A DNA stretch of 64,000 nt from Acuticoccus sp039034015 (GTDB lineage Bacteria; Pseudomonadota; Alphaproteobacteria; Rhizobiales; Amorphaceae), in contig JBCCBM010000002.1 of the NCBI GenBank assembly GCA_039034015.1, forward strand, positions 394,273 through 458,272, in the 5' to 3' direction. How positions within the stretch are numbered: position 1 is the stretch's first letter; every line of letters begins with the position of its first letter. Below are positions 8,755-17,150 of this stretch, piece by piece. The notes beneath the pieces are model-generated. The model was given only the letters and a program-made list of their open reading frames with translations, searched no databases and was not told where the DNA came from. Made by a program: the position numbers and the translations under genes.

Positions 8755-9630
8755 ATGGTGATGTCCCCCGGCCAGCGCATCCTTCGGGCGGTCTTCGCCT
8801 GGGCCGTTGTCGCGCTCTTCGCCTTCCCGCTTTATTTCTGGGTCACGGTCGCCTTCAAGCCTGACCGGGATGTGTTCGCCCTTCCGCCAAAGCTCTTCAA
8901 CTTCGACTGGTCGATGCAGTCCTTTGAGGAAGTCTTTGGCATCTCGTTGGGGTTTGAAAAGGGTCTCGAAGTTCTGCCCGGCGGCGGCAATTTTTACATG
9001 TTGCCGCGGCTTTGGGACTCTATCGTCATCGCCATGGGGTCAACGGCGCTGGCGGTCACCATTGCAACGCTCGCCGCCTACGCGCTGTCGCGCATGCGCA
9101 TCCGCGGGCAGCATCACTTTGTGTTCTGGGTGCTGTCGACGCGGATGATGCCGCCAGTGGCGGTCGCAATCCCGATGTTCTTCATCTTCCGCGACCTTGG
9201 CCTTCACGACACTTATATTGGCATCATCATCGTCCACGCACTGATGAACTTGCCGCTCGCGGTGCTGCTGCTCAAATCCTTCTTTGATGATATCCCAACC
9301 GAGATTGACGAAGCTGCGTTGATCGACGGAGCCGGCCGATTCAAGATCTTTTGGAAGATTGTCTTGCCGATGGCCGTTGGCGGGATCGCGGCCACCGCGG
9401 TCCTTTGCTTCATCTTTTCGTGGACGGAGTTTTTGTTCGTCCTCACGCTCACACAAACCGGCATCAAAACTGTGCCCGTCGTCTCATCCACCTTCGTCAC
9501 ATCGACGGGGACGGCGTGGGGCAACATGGCGGCGCTTGGCGTTGCGGCCATCTTGCCGGCCTTTGTGTTCATCTTGCTCGTGCAACGGAACCTTGTGCGC
9601 GGGCTGACCCTCGGCTCACTCAAACAGTAG
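8755..9630 (+). CDS. Sugar/polyol ABC permease (MalG/UgpE type)
   Basis: Second CUT1 permease, 291 residues, with EAA motif IDEAALIDGAGRFKIFWKI. It has the longer periplasmic loop after helix 1 that is typical of MalG-like subunits. It pairs with the preceding permease; the ATPase for the system is encoded 5.4 kb downstream (15063-16121). Confidence 0.9.
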   Translation: MVMSPGQRILRAVFAWAVVALFAFPLYFWVTVAFKPDRDVFALPPKLFNFDWSMQSFEEVFGISLGFEKGLEVLPGGGNFYMLPRLWDSIVIAMGSTALAVTIATLAAYALSRMRIRGQHHFVFWVLSTRMMPPVAVAIPMFFIFRDLGLHDTYIGIIIVHALMNLPLAVLLLKSFFDDIPTEIDEAALIDGAGRFKIFWKIVLPMAVGGIAATAVLCFIFSWTEFLFVLTLTQTGIKTVPVVSSTFVTSTGTAWGNMAALGVAAILPAFVFILLVQRNLVRGLTLGSLKQ

Positions 9631-9646
9631 GCTGAGACAACCACCG

Positions 9647-9664
9647 GCCGGGGCATAACCCGGC
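9647..9664 (+). other. Small hairpin before binding-protein gene
   Basis: GCCGGG-gcataa-CCCGGC forms a six-base-pair stem in the 56-base gap between the permease and binding-protein genes. Such hairpins often set differential mRNA stability in ABC operons. No T-run follows, so it is not an obvious terminator. Confidence 0.3.
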
Positions 9665-9686
9665 GTTTAACAGGGAGGGATCCTTC

Positions 9687-11195
9687 ATGAATCCCATCGA
9701 TCGCAAGATTTGGCTCGCCTCGGTCACCGACCGTTATGTCAAAGGCCAGATGGACCGCCGTTCGTTCCTGCGGGCGGCCGGCAAGCTTGGCCTTGGCGCC
9801 GGTGCCCTTACCGCCGGCTCCCATCTTGCCGCGCGCGGCGGGTTCGGCTTCGTGAACCCCGCACAGGCCCAGGAAATCGAATTCCAGGGCGACATGATGG
9901 ACTGGCTGCGCGAGGTCTCCACCCCGTTCCGCGGTCAAACGGTGCGCCTTGCAACGGAATCCACCCCGCCGTCCAACGCGATCAACTCCGCGCTCAAGCC
10001 GTATTTTGAAGAAGCGACCGGCATCACCGTCGAAATTGAGACGCTGCCGCTGGAGCAAGTGCTCCAAAAGCTGACCCTTGACGTTGCCTCCGGCCTTGGC
10101 ACCTACGACCTTTACTATCTCGATCAGTCGTGGATGGCAGCGTTCTCCGGCGATGTCATCGATCCGCGCGAGAAATACGCTGCCAACAGCGATCTCGCCA
10201 TGCCGAACTACAATTTTGACGACTTCCTGGCAGCCCTCGTCGACGGCATCTCCATGTACGACGGCGTGATGGTGGGCGTCCCCTACGACATTCCGATCTT
10301 CGTGCAGATGTGGCGCCAGGACATCTTTGATGAGCTGGGTCTGAAACCTGCAACGACGATGCAAGAGTTCCTCACCAACGCCCAGACCATCCAGGAAGCG
10401 AAGGGCCCGGACATTTTTGGCACCACCGGCCAAATGCGCTCCGGCCACTACAGCCTTGAGTGCGACTGGACGTGCTGGCTTTGGGGCCATGGCGGCTCAA
10501 TCTTCGGCCCGGACGGAAAGTTCACCGGCAACGATGCGGAAGGCATTGAGGCCATGGATTACTGGGTGGAGCTGAAGAAGAACATGCCGGAAGCCGTCAC
10601 CACCTGGACGTGGGACGGGCAGGGCCAGTCGGTGGCGCAGGGGATTGCCGCCTCGCTCATTTCCTGGGGCGAATTCTTCCCGTCGTGGGACAACCCGGAA
10701 TCGTCCAATGTTTCCGGCCTCATGGAAGCGGCCGTCCCCCCCGCCGCCAACAAGCTGCGCACGGTGTCGGAAACCGGTTTCGGCGAAATTCCGGGCGTTG
10801 GCCACCAGGGCGGCTCGTCCCTCGCCGTCTCCAAATACGCCAAGGGCGAAGACGCGGCCTGGCTCTTTGCTCAGTGGGCCACCTCGCCCGAAACGCAAGT
10901 GTGGATCACGGCGCTGGGCGGCGGCACCGGCCCGACACGCTCCTCCGCCTACGACGATCCGCGCGTGAAGGCGAACGCCAAGAAGGGCATTGCCGGCACC
11001 ACCCGCCACCTTGACGCCGTGCGCGACACCATTGCCGACCACATGGGCTCCGAGCCCGACCTGCCGGAATGGGCCGAGCTTGCCAACGACACCATCCCGG
11101 TGGAACTCGGCCGCTTCTTCGCCGGCGAATACGACAGCGCGAAGGCGGCGATGGACTCCATCAAAGAGAAGGTCGACGCGATCGTCGAAGGCTAA
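9687..11195 (+). CDS. Extracellular solute-binding protein, Tat-type signal
   Basis: Family 1 carbohydrate-binding lipobox-free protein of 502 residues. The N-terminus carries a twin-arginine motif (DRRSFLRAAG, about residues 24-33) followed by a weakly hydrophobic stretch and an AQA-type cleavage region, so it should be exported folded through Tat. It is longer than the usual 420-residue sugar-binding proteins because of about 60 pre-sequence residues. It captures the substrate for the two flanking permeases. The ligand is unknown; the neighbouring kinase and dehydrogenases suggest a polyol or glycoside. Confidence 0.9.
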   Translation: MNPIDRKIWLASVTDRYVKGQMDRRSFLRAAGKLGLGAGALTAGSHLAARGGFGFVNPAQAQEIEFQGDMMDWLREVSTPFRGQTVRLATESTPPSNAINSALKPYFEEATGITVEIETLPLEQVLQKLTLDVASGLGTYDLYYLDQSWMAAFSGDVIDPREKYAANSDLAMPNYNFDDFLAALVDGISMYDGVMVGVPYDIPIFVQMWRQDIFDELGLKPATTMQEFLTNAQTIQEAKGPDIFGTTGQMRSGHYSLECDWTCWLWGHGGSIFGPDGKFTGNDAEGIEAMDYWVELKKNMPEAVTTWTWDGQGQSVAQGIAASLISWGEFFPSWDNPESSNVSGLMEAAVPPAANKLRTVSETGFGEIPGVGHQGGSSLAVSKYAKGEDAAWLFAQWATSPETQVWITALGGGTGPTRSSAYDDPRVKANAKKGIAGTTRHLDAVRDTIADHMGSEPDLPEWAELANDTIPVELGRFFAGEYDSAKAAMDSIKEKVDAIVEG

Positions 11196-11203
11196 CACCA
11201 ATT

Positions 11204-11227
11204 GGGCGGGCTTTTCTCAGCCCGCCC
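11204..11227 (+). terminator. Hairpin after binding-protein gene (attenuator/stabiliser)
   Basis: GGGCGGGC (11204-11211), loop ttttctca, GCCCGCCC (11220-11227) makes a perfect eight-base-pair stem nine bases after the stop. No T-tract follows, so it more likely protects the abundant binding-protein mRNA or only partly terminates, lowering expression of the enzymes downstream. Confidence 0.6.
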
Positions 11228-11246
11228 CTCCCAACTAGGTGACGAG

Positions 11247-11972
11247 ATGACCGACAAACCCCTCGTCGTCATCACCGGTGCCTCTTCCGGCATCGGCGAG
11301 GCGACCGCCCGCGCCTTCTCCAAGGCCGGCCACCCGCTTTTGCTGCTCGCGCGCCGGCTTGACCGGATGGAGGCGCTGGGCCTCCCCAACACAATGTGCC
11401 GCAAGGCCGATGTGCGTGACCGTGACACCATCGAGGCCGCCATCAAAGAGGCCGAGGAGAGGTTTGGCCCCGCCGATTGCCTCTTCAACAATGCCGGCAT
11501 CGCGCGCCTGGGCAACGTTTTTGAGCAAGACCCCGCCGAGTGGGACGAAAGCATCGACATCAACGCCAAAGGCGTCATGAACGCGCTCCACCCCATCATG
11601 AATGGGATGAAAGCTCGCCGCCACGGCACCATCGTGATGATGAGTTCCATCGCGGGCCGCAAGATTTACCCTGATCACACCGTCTACTGCGGCACGAAAT
11701 ACTTCGTGCATGCGATCTCGGAGAGCATTCGCGCCCAACTCGCGCCTTACGATGTGCGCGTGATTGTTCTCTCGCCCGGGATCATCGAGACTGAAGTGCT
11801 CGACCATGTGACCGACACCAACACGCTGCAATCATACAAAGACAACAAGGTGCGCATCGGCGGTGGGATCTCGGCCGATTACGTGGCCGATATGATCCTC
11901 TTTGCGTACAACATGCCGCAAAACGTGTTGATCCAAGAAATGGTCGTCACGCCGACCCGGCAGGAATACTGA
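11247..11972 (+). CDS. SDR-family oxidoreductase
   Basis: Short-chain dehydrogenase/reductase of 241 residues. It has the Rossmann motif TGASSGIG at the N-terminus, NNAG, and the catalytic Ser and YxxxK (in YCGTKYF). The ATG at 11247 follows an AGGTGACGAG ribosome site; longer starts would run into the preceding hairpin. In this locus it probably oxidises a sugar or polyol, or reduces the aldehyde released by the aldolase. The exact reaction cannot be told. Confidence 0.88.
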   Translation: MTDKPLVVITGASSGIGEATARAFSKAGHPLLLLARRLDRMEALGLPNTMCRKADVRDRDTIEAAIKEAEERFGPADCLFNNAGIARLGNVFEQDPAEWDESIDINAKGVMNALHPIMNGMKARRHGTIVMMSSIAGRKIYPDHTVYCGTKYFVHAISESIRAQLAPYDVRVIVLSPGIIETEVLDHVTDTNTLQSYKDNKVRIGGGISADYVADMILFAYNMPQNVLIQEMVVTPTRQEY

Positions 11973-11975
11973 CGC

Positions 11976-13505
11976 GTGGTGGAGCCGTTGGTCGTCGGCC
12001 TTGATTCGTCCACCACAGCGACGAAGGCCATCGCATTCACCGCCAAGGGCGCGGTGGTGGGCGAGGGCCGCGCATCGATCCCGATGCAAAACCCGCGTCT
12101 TGGCCACTTTGAGCAAAACCCTGACGACTGGTGGGCCTCCGCCGCCACCGCGCTGAAATCGCTCACCGAACAGGTGGACGCCGCCGCCATCAAAGGCCTT
12201 GCGGTCAGCAACCAGCGGGAAACCATCGGCTTTTTCGACGCAGAGGCCCGCCCCGTGCGCCCCGCCATGCTCTGGCTCGACGAACGCTCCCGCGGCGAGG
12301 TCAAAACCTTCGCGCAGACCGTGGGGGAGGGCACCATCCACGCCCTCACCGGCCGCATGCCCGACCTCACGCCAGCCGTCTACCGCCTCGCCTGGATGAA
12401 AGCCAACGAGCCTGCCTTCGCCGACGTTGCCACCTTTGCCGATGTGCAATCGACCCTCGTCCAGCGCCTCTGCGGCGGCCCGTTTCGCACAGGCTGGCCA
12501 AGCGCCGACCCCCTCGGCCTTTTCGAGCTTGAGGCCAAGCGTTGGTCGCCCCCCATCCTCACCGCGCTCGGACTTGACGAGACGCGCCTTCCCCGCGCCG
12601 AACCTCCCGGCACCATCCTCGGCACCGTGAGCGCCAAGGCAGCGCTTGAGACGGGGCTGAAGGAGGGCACGCCCATCATCGCCGGCGGCGGTGATGGCCA
12701 ATTGGCCGGCCTTGGCACAGGCTGCACCATTGAGGGCCGCGCCTACATCAACCTTGGAACGGCCGTCGTGTCGGGCGTCTGGTCAAAGGATTATCTGTTC
12801 GACAAGGCCTGGCGCACAGAAATCGCGGCCCAGGGCGAGGGCTATATTTTTGAAAATTGCCTGCGCTCGGGCACCTTCCTGCTCAACTGGTTTGTGGACC
12901 AATTCGTCCCCGGCGGGCGGGATGATCCTGATGTCTATAAGCGCCTCGAGGCCGAGGCGCTTGACCTTCCCATCGGGTCAGAGGGGGTGATGGTGCTGCC
13001 CTACTGGTCGGGCGTGATGGACCCGCACTGGGATGTGGATGCGCGCGGCGCCATCCTGGGGCTCTCGGCAAGCCACCGGCCGGCGCACGTTTACCGCGCG
13101 ATCCTTGAGGCGATCACTCTCGACCAAGTCTCGCGCACGGCCACCATGGAGGCGGCCATGGGCCGGCCCATCCACCACTATGTGGCGATCGGCGGGGGCG
13201 CGGCGAGCCCGCTTTGGCGGCAAATGCTGGCCGATGCGTCCGGCAAACCAGTCTATATTTCAACCACCAACGAGGCCTCAGCCCTTGGCGCGGCGATGAT
13301 TGCCGCGGCCGGCGCGGGCCTTCACGACGGCATCGTTGCCGCGTCCGAGGCAATGGTGGGCGACACCACCGCCATTGCCCCCAACCCCGCCACCGCGGCC
13401 GACTACGCCGAGCTTGGCGCCATCTACACCGACCTTTACGGCGCGACCGCCGGCATCAGCCACCGCCTCGTCGCCCGCGCCAGCCGAACGGAGACGCCCC
13501 AATGA
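11976..13505 (+). CDS. FGGY-family carbohydrate/polyol kinase
   Basis: ATP-dependent kinase of 509 residues with two actin-like domains. The N-terminal phosphate motif is VVGLDSSTTATKAIAF; the C-terminal signature region contains YVAIGGGAASPLWRQ and TNEASALGAAM. The GTG start is three bases after the SDR stop, and the end overlaps the next gene by four bases. The family includes glycerol, xylulose, ribulose and erythritol kinases; the divergence here does not allow a substrate to be named. It would phosphorylate the incoming compound before oxidation. Confidence 0.9.
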   Translation: MVEPLVVGLDSSTTATKAIAFTAKGAVVGEGRASIPMQNPRLGHFEQNPDDWWASAATALKSLTEQVDAAAIKGLAVSNQRETIGFFDAEARPVRPAMLWLDERSRGEVKTFAQTVGEGTIHALTGRMPDLTPAVYRLAWMKANEPAFADVATFADVQSTLVQRLCGGPFRTGWPSADPLGLFELEAKRWSPPILTALGLDETRLPRAEPPGTILGTVSAKAALETGLKEGTPIIAGGGDGQLAGLGTGCTIEGRAYINLGTAVVSGVWSKDYLFDKAWRTEIAAQGEGYIFENCLRSGTFLLNWFVDQFVPGGRDDPDVYKRLEAEALDLPIGSEGVMVLPYWSGVMDPHWDVDARGAILGLSASHRPAHVYRAILEAITLDQVSRTATMEAAMGRPIHHYVAIGGGAASPLWRQMLADASGKPVYISTTNEASALGAAMIAAAGAGLHDGIVAASEAMVGDTTAIAPNPATAADYAELGAIYTDLYGATAGISHRLVARASRTETPQ

Positions 13506-14809
13506 CCCGCCATGGCGGCGTGATCGACGAACTTCTTGCCGGGACCTGGACCGACCCAAAGACCGGCCAGGCCCACGGCATCCTCATCAACGACATCGTG
13601 ATTGCCGACACGCTGGCCGGCGAGGCGGCCGCCCTCGTGCGCGCCCAGCACGGTGGCCAAAAACTCACCGTCGTGCACGACCGTTTTACGCGCAAGGCCC
13701 TGGGCGCCCGCGTTCTCACCGAACTGCGGGCCGACGGTGGCACGGTGGACGAGCTGGTGTGGGAGAACCCCCGCTGCACCATGGACGGGGTGAAGGAGCT
13801 GTCCGCCGCCACCAAAGGGGCCGACGCGCTGATTGCGGTCGGCGCCGGCACCGTCTCCGACAGCGTGAAATACGCCACCTACACCGATGGGCGGACCTAC
13901 AGCGTCTTCCCCACCTCGCCCATGAACGCCTACACGACGCCCACAGCCTCCGTGTCCGAGGGCGGCTTTAAGAAGTCGATCACCTGCCACAGCGCAAAGG
14001 GCGTCTTCGTCGACCTCGAAGTGTTGTCAAAGTGCCCAAAACGGCTGATTTCGGCAGCCTTCGCCGATGTCATCTGCCGCACCACCTCGCAGACCGACTG
14101 GCTCCTGTCGCACCTGTTGTTCGACACACCCTATCTTGACGTTGCCTATACCCTCCTCGCGACCGACGAAGACACCATGATCGCAGAGGCTGACGCCATT
14201 CGCCGGGGCGAGCCGGAGGCGCTGGCAACGCTCACCCGCATGGCCTCCATCATGGGGCTCTCCACCTCGTTCACCGGGACCACCCATGTGGGCTCCATGG
14301 CCGAGCACATGATGTCACACACCATCGACATGTTCGCCGACCCCCACCCCAAAAGCTCCCACGGGGAGCAGGTGGGCGTTGCAACGCTCGTCATGGCCCG
14401 CCTGCAAAACGCGGTCCTGCGCAGCGAGACGCCGCCCGACATGAGCCCCACCGACATTCCCGCCGCGCGCCTTGAGGAAACCTATGGCGCGTCCATGGCG
14501 CCGACGCTGGTGGAGGCGACCCAAAAGAAGGCGCTTGATGCTGCGCGCACCGATGCCCTCAACGCGCGCCTTGCGGGCGAGTGGGGCACGATCCGCGCCG
14601 CCCTCCTGCCGACCCTCCGCTCAGAGGAGGAGATTGACGGCGCCATGGAGGCCGCGGGCTGCCAGCGGACCTTTGCCGAACTTGGGATCGACACAGCGTT
14701 CGCGCGGCAGGTGGTGCGCGACGCCCGCTTCACCCGCGACCGCTACTCCATGCTCGACCTTGCCGACGATGGCGGCCTCCTGGCGCCCTTCTTGGATACG
14801 GTCCAATGA
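13502..14809 (+). CDS. sn-Glycerol-1-phosphate dehydrogenase-like (AraM/EgsA) protein
   Basis: Iron/zinc-type dehydrogenase of 435 residues related to AraM/EgsA. The NAD segment is GADALIAVGAGTVSDSVKYA; candidate metal ligands are the His residues in GSMAEHMMSHTID and SSHGEQVG. Characterised relatives interconvert sn-glycerol-1-phosphate and DHAP. It starts by an ATGA overlap with the kinase, implying that the kinase product is its substrate. In this setting it more likely oxidises a polyol phosphate to a ketose phosphate than makes membrane lipid. Confidence 0.83.
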   Translation: MTRHGGVIDELLAGTWTDPKTGQAHGILINDIVIADTLAGEAAALVRAQHGGQKLTVVHDRFTRKALGARVLTELRADGGTVDELVWENPRCTMDGVKELSAATKGADALIAVGAGTVSDSVKYATYTDGRTYSVFPTSPMNAYTTPTASVSEGGFKKSITCHSAKGVFVDLEVLSKCPKRLISAAFADVICRTTSQTDWLLSHLLFDTPYLDVAYTLLATDEDTMIAEADAIRRGEPEALATLTRMASIMGLSTSFTGTTHVGSMAEHMMSHTIDMFADPHPKSSHGEQVGVATLVMARLQNAVLRSETPPDMSPTDIPAARLEETYGASMAPTLVEATQKKALDAARTDALNARLAGEWGTIRAALLPTLRSEEEIDGAMEAAGCQRTFAELGIDTAFARQVVRDARFTRDRYSMLDLADDGGLLAPFLDTVQ

Positions 14810-14871
14810 CGGGGGCCGCGGCACCATCGCGGGGCATCGCGCCAAGCCACTCCCGCCTTGTCCAAAAGTCT

Positions 14872-14940
14872 CTCGTGGGAGGATTGCCGCGTCAAGGGAC
14901 GCTGCGCTCTTCGCCCTTGACCCGGCAATCCTCCCACGAG
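14872..14940. other. Long perfect hairpin inside operon
   Basis: CTCGTGGGAGGATTGCCG (14872-14889) pairs without error with CGGCAATCCTCCCACGAG (14923-14940). After a single C/C mismatch, GTCAAGGG (14891-14898) pairs with CCCTTGAC (14914-14921), leaving a 15-base loop. The whole 14810-15062 gap (253 bases) has no gene. I found no second copy in the window. It may attenuate or process the mRNA between the dehydrogenase and ATPase genes. Confidence 0.7.
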
Positions 14941-15062
14941 GTCCTGTGAATGGTCGGCTCCGAAAGAAGGTCGGTCTTTCTGATCTCACCAAAAGAAGAT
15001 GAAAGGAAAGCGCTGCACGCTCAGCGCGCCCCTTTCAACGTTGAAGCTTAGGAGCATCAGCC

Positions 15063-16121
15063 ATGTCGACGGTCGAGTACGACAAAGTCGCAAAGAACTA
15101 CGGCGCGGTGCGGGTGATGGAGGACATCTCCTTCACCATCCCGGATCACAGTTTTGTGGTGCTCCTGGGCCCATCCGGCTGCGGGAAGACGACGCTTTTG
15201 CGCATGACGGCGGGGCTGGAATCCATCACCGGCGGCGAAATTCGCATCGGCGGCGATCGCATGAACGGCGTCCATCCCCGCGACCGGGACATTGCCATGG
15301 TTTTTCAGACCTACGCGCTCTACCCGCGCATGACCGTCTTCGACAACATTGCCTTTGCCCTCCAGGTGCGCGGTTTCAAAAAGGCCGCCATTGACGAGAA
15401 GGTGAATTGGGCCGCCAAGATCCTCGACTTGGAACCCTATTTGAAGCGAAAGCCGGCCGCGCTCTCCGGTGGGCAGCGGCAGCGCGTCGCCATGGGCCGC
15501 GCCCTTGTGCGCAACCCGCAAGTGTTCTTGTTTGACGAGCCGCTATCAAACCTTGACGCAAAGCTGCGCGCACAGATGCGCTATGAAATCCGCCGCATCC
15601 ATGACCGTGTCGGCGCCACCACCGTCTACGTCACCCACGATCAGGTGGAGGCGATGACCATGGCCGATGAGATCGTGATCATGCGCGCCGGCGAGATCAT
15701 GCAAAAGGGCTCCCCGGACGAGGTCTATGATCGGCCGGCCAACCTCTTTGTGGCCGACTTTATCGGCTCCCCCGCCATCAACCTTCTGAAAGGGAAGGCG
15801 GAAGGGGCGAACGGCTCGGCCGCCGTGCGCTTTGGCGGCCAGCTTTTGCCCGCACCCGGGGCCGGCGCGCCGGGGCAAGAGCTCGTCTACGGCGTGCGCC
15901 CGGTGGACATTGCGCTGACCGACGATGGCCCCGTCACCGGCGAAGTCTTGATGGCCGAGACCACAGGGTCTGAAACCCTCCTCCACGTGGATCTTGCGGG
16001 CGAAGAGCTGCGGGTCGTGTTGCCAGAGCGGCGGCGCCTGAAGGAGGGCGAGACCGTCCGCCTCAGCATCGACCCAGGCAAGGTGCACCTTTTCGACCCC
16101 GCGACCGAGGCGCGGCTCTAA
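15063..16121 (+). CDS. Sugar ABC transporter ATPase (UgpC/MalK/SmoK type)
   Basis: ATPase of 352 residues that should energise the two CUT1 permeases at 7824-9630. Walker A GPSGCGKTT, signature LSGGQRQR, Walker B VFLFDEP and the switch region VTHDQVEAM are present, followed by a MalK-like regulatory domain near residues 235-352. It immediately precedes the GpsA-like gene with no gap. Confidence 0.92.
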   Translation: MSTVEYDKVAKNYGAVRVMEDISFTIPDHSFVVLLGPSGCGKTTLLRMTAGLESITGGEIRIGGDRMNGVHPRDRDIAMVFQTYALYPRMTVFDNIAFALQVRGFKKAAIDEKVNWAAKILDLEPYLKRKPAALSGGQRQRVAMGRALVRNPQVFLFDEPLSNLDAKLRAQMRYEIRRIHDRVGATTVYVTHDQVEAMTMADEIVIMRAGEIMQKGSPDEVYDRPANLFVADFIGSPAINLLKGKAEGANGSAAVRFGGQLLPAPGAGAPGQELVYGVRPVDIALTDDGPVTGEVLMAETTGSETLLHVDLAGEELRVVLPERRRLKEGETVRLSIDPGKVHLFDPATEARL

Positions 16122-17150
16122 GTGGCAAAAATCCTGATCCTTGGGGCGGGCGTCATGGGCAGCGCGCTCACTGTGCCCGCGACCGACAATGGCCACGAGG
16201 TGACGCTCGCCACCACGCCCGTTGACGCTGACGTGCTGGCCGCGCTTTCGGCGGGCGGCGACCACCCCCGCCTCGGCGCGCCCCTCTCTCCAGACCTCAA
16301 CGTGGTGGCGGCCGAGACGCTGACCGAGGCCGACGGCGCGGCCGATCTCACCATTATTGGCGTTTCCTCCCCCGGCATTGGCTGGGCGGTCGATGAAATC
16401 GCGCGCATCAAGCCGCAGAACACGGTGGCCCTCGTCACCAAAGGGCTTGTGTCGCAGGGGAAGGGCATCCCGCTCACCTACGTGGACGCCATCCCCAAAA
16501 TGCTGGACGAGAAGCGCGTCACCACCACGCCGCTGGTGGGGATTGGCGGGCCATGCATCGCGCGGGAGCTCGCCGAACGGCGACCCACCGCCGTGGTCTT
16601 TGCCGGCAGCACCGGGAACGACCCCTCTGCCATGAAGCACCTTTTGGAGACGCACTATTATCGCATTTCCGTTTCCCACGACGATGTGGGCGTGGAGGCC
16701 TGCGCCGCGCTCAAAAACTTTTACGCCATTGGCGTCAGCGCCATGATCACGCGCCACACCCGCGATGGCGAGCCGGTGAAGAATCCCACCGCCGCCGCCT
16801 TCCAACAGGCCGTCGACGAGATGGCGCATCTGGCCGACTGGCTGGGCGGATCGGAGGCGAGCGCCCACGGCCTCGCCGGCGTTGGCGACCTTCATGTCAC
16901 GGTGGGCGGCGGCCGCAACTCGCGCCTTGGAAAGCACCTTGGCGAGGGGCTCACCGTGGCCGAGGCCATGGACGGCCCCCTCAAGGGCGAGACCGTCGAG
17001 GGGGTGGATGTGGGGCGCGTTTTGGCGCCCCATCTGGCGGAGGCCTTTGCCGAGCGCGCGCTGTCGCCGGGCACCTTTCCGCTCGCCACATCACTGATTG
17101 CGGCCATCACCGAGGGCGGGCCGCTCGGCTACGATGTGGGCGTTGCCTAA
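16122..17150 (+). CDS. GpsA-like glycerol-3-phosphate/polyol-phosphate dehydrogenase
   Basis: NAD(P)-dependent dehydrogenase of 342 residues with the N-terminal Rossmann motif ILGAGVMGSAL and the GpsA-type segments GIGGPCIARELAERRPTA and VEACAALKNFYAIGVSA, which holds the conserved catalytic-region Lys. The GTG start follows the ATPase stop directly. Canonical GpsA makes sn-glycerol-3-phosphate from DHAP. Its place in a sugar operon beside a G1P-dehydrogenase homologue suggests a paralogue for a catabolic substrate rather than the housekeeping lipid enzyme. Confidence 0.85.
   Translation: MAKILILGAGVMGSALTVPATDNGHEVTLATTPVDADVLAALSAGGDHPRLGAPLSPDLNVVAAETLTEADGAADLTIIGVSSPGIGWAVDEIARIKPQNTVALVTKGLVSQGKGIPLTYVDAIPKMLDEKRVTTTPLVGIGGPCIARELAERRPTAVVFAGSTGNDPSAMKHLLETHYYRISVSHDDVGVEACAALKNFYAIGVSAMITRHTRDGEPVKNPTAAAFQQAVDEMAHLADWLGGSEASAHGLAGVGDLHVTVGGGRNSRLGKHLGEGLTVAEAMDGPLKGETVEGVDVGRVLAPHLAEAFAERALSPGTFPLATSLIAAITEGGPLGYDVGVA

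Noticed and set aside
12711..12727. TTGGCACAGGCTGCA as a second sigma-54 promoter
   Set aside because: Lies inside the kinase gene and the GG-to-GC spacing is eight, not ten.
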